A stretch of DNA of 64,000 nt from Papio anubis (taxonomy: Eukaryota > Chordata > Mammalia > Primates > Cercopithecidae). Position 1 is the first letter of the stretch. Each line of letters begins with the position of its first letter. The stretch is taken from NCBI RefSeq assembly GCF_008728515.1, contig NC_044995.1, positions 37,907,542 through 37,971,541 of the forward strand. Reading direction: 5' to 3'. Of this stretch, positions 63,882 to 64,000 are shown one piece after another. The notes beneath the pieces were generated by a model. That model had not been told where the DNA came from. It searched no databases and was given only the letters and a program-made list of their open reading frames with translations. A program made the position numbers and the translations under genes.

Positions 63882-64000
63882 CTGGGGACAGAGGGCCAGA
63901 AGGAAGACCGGCCTCAGGGACCTGCGCACCGCACCCAGGCTCAGGGTGGCGATTTGTGCCCCAAGACCACTGTCTTCTCTTTACCCCGGGGATGCGTCCC

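Overview
This is nuclear DNA of a primate, most likely an Old World monkey (Cercopithecidae). The gene order and near-human protein sequences match human chromosome 19p13.12 in reverse orientation. The youngest Alu copies carry diagnostic bases of the cercopithecid AluYRa group: the GCTCAAGCC start, GAGACGGGCGG, GGCGAGGTGGCGGG and GATCCGGCCACTG. Several still have intact target-site duplications. More than 80 Alu copies or fragments fill the introns and spacers.

Layout on the + strand: (1) 1-1.6 kb, Alus and a tRNA-like repeat. (2) 1.7-18 kb, ASF1B, a histone H3-H4 chaperone of 4 coding exons and 202 aa, behind a CCAAT-box/CHR cell-cycle promoter. (3) 19.4-47.45 kb, PRKACA, the cAMP-dependent protein kinase catalytic subunit alpha. 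It has 10 coding exons (351 aa), a CpG-island promoter with a perfect CRE, and the alternative sperm-type first exon (C-alpha-2) at 23.64 kb. Intron 1 also holds a 50-codon ORF with one membrane segment, inside a splice-site-bounded exon at 25.2-25.5 kb. (4) 48-51.5 kb, SAMD1, a winged-helix plus SAM-domain chromatin protein of 5 exons. Its GC-rich first exon is out of frame in this assembly. (5) 53.5-57.8 kb, C19orf67, 6 exons and 358 aa, function unknown. (6) 57.8-58.3 kb, a second promoter-like patch with NF-Y, E2F, NRF1, ETS and ZNF143-like motifs and no recognised gene. (7) 63.53-64 kb, the 3' end of a minus-strand gene, by synteny probably MISP3.

The genes are neighbours rather than an operon. 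ASF1B serves replication-coupled chromatin assembly, PRKACA serves cAMP signalling, and SAMD1 represses CpG-island promoters. Exon positions were set by matching translated exons to the proteins as I remember them and requiring GT/AG borders and phase continuity. All four main genes add up to the expected protein length except SAMD1. Repeat boundaries are by eye, usually good to a few bases for Alus and tens of bases for MIRs.

I see no bacterial-type system, no CRISPR array, no complete rRNA or tRNA gene and no intact retrovirus. The most promising under-described items are the spliced small membrane-protein ORF in PRKACA intron 1, a possible two-exon microprotein behind C19orf67, and the degenerate 37/75-bp minisatellite in ASF1B intron 1.
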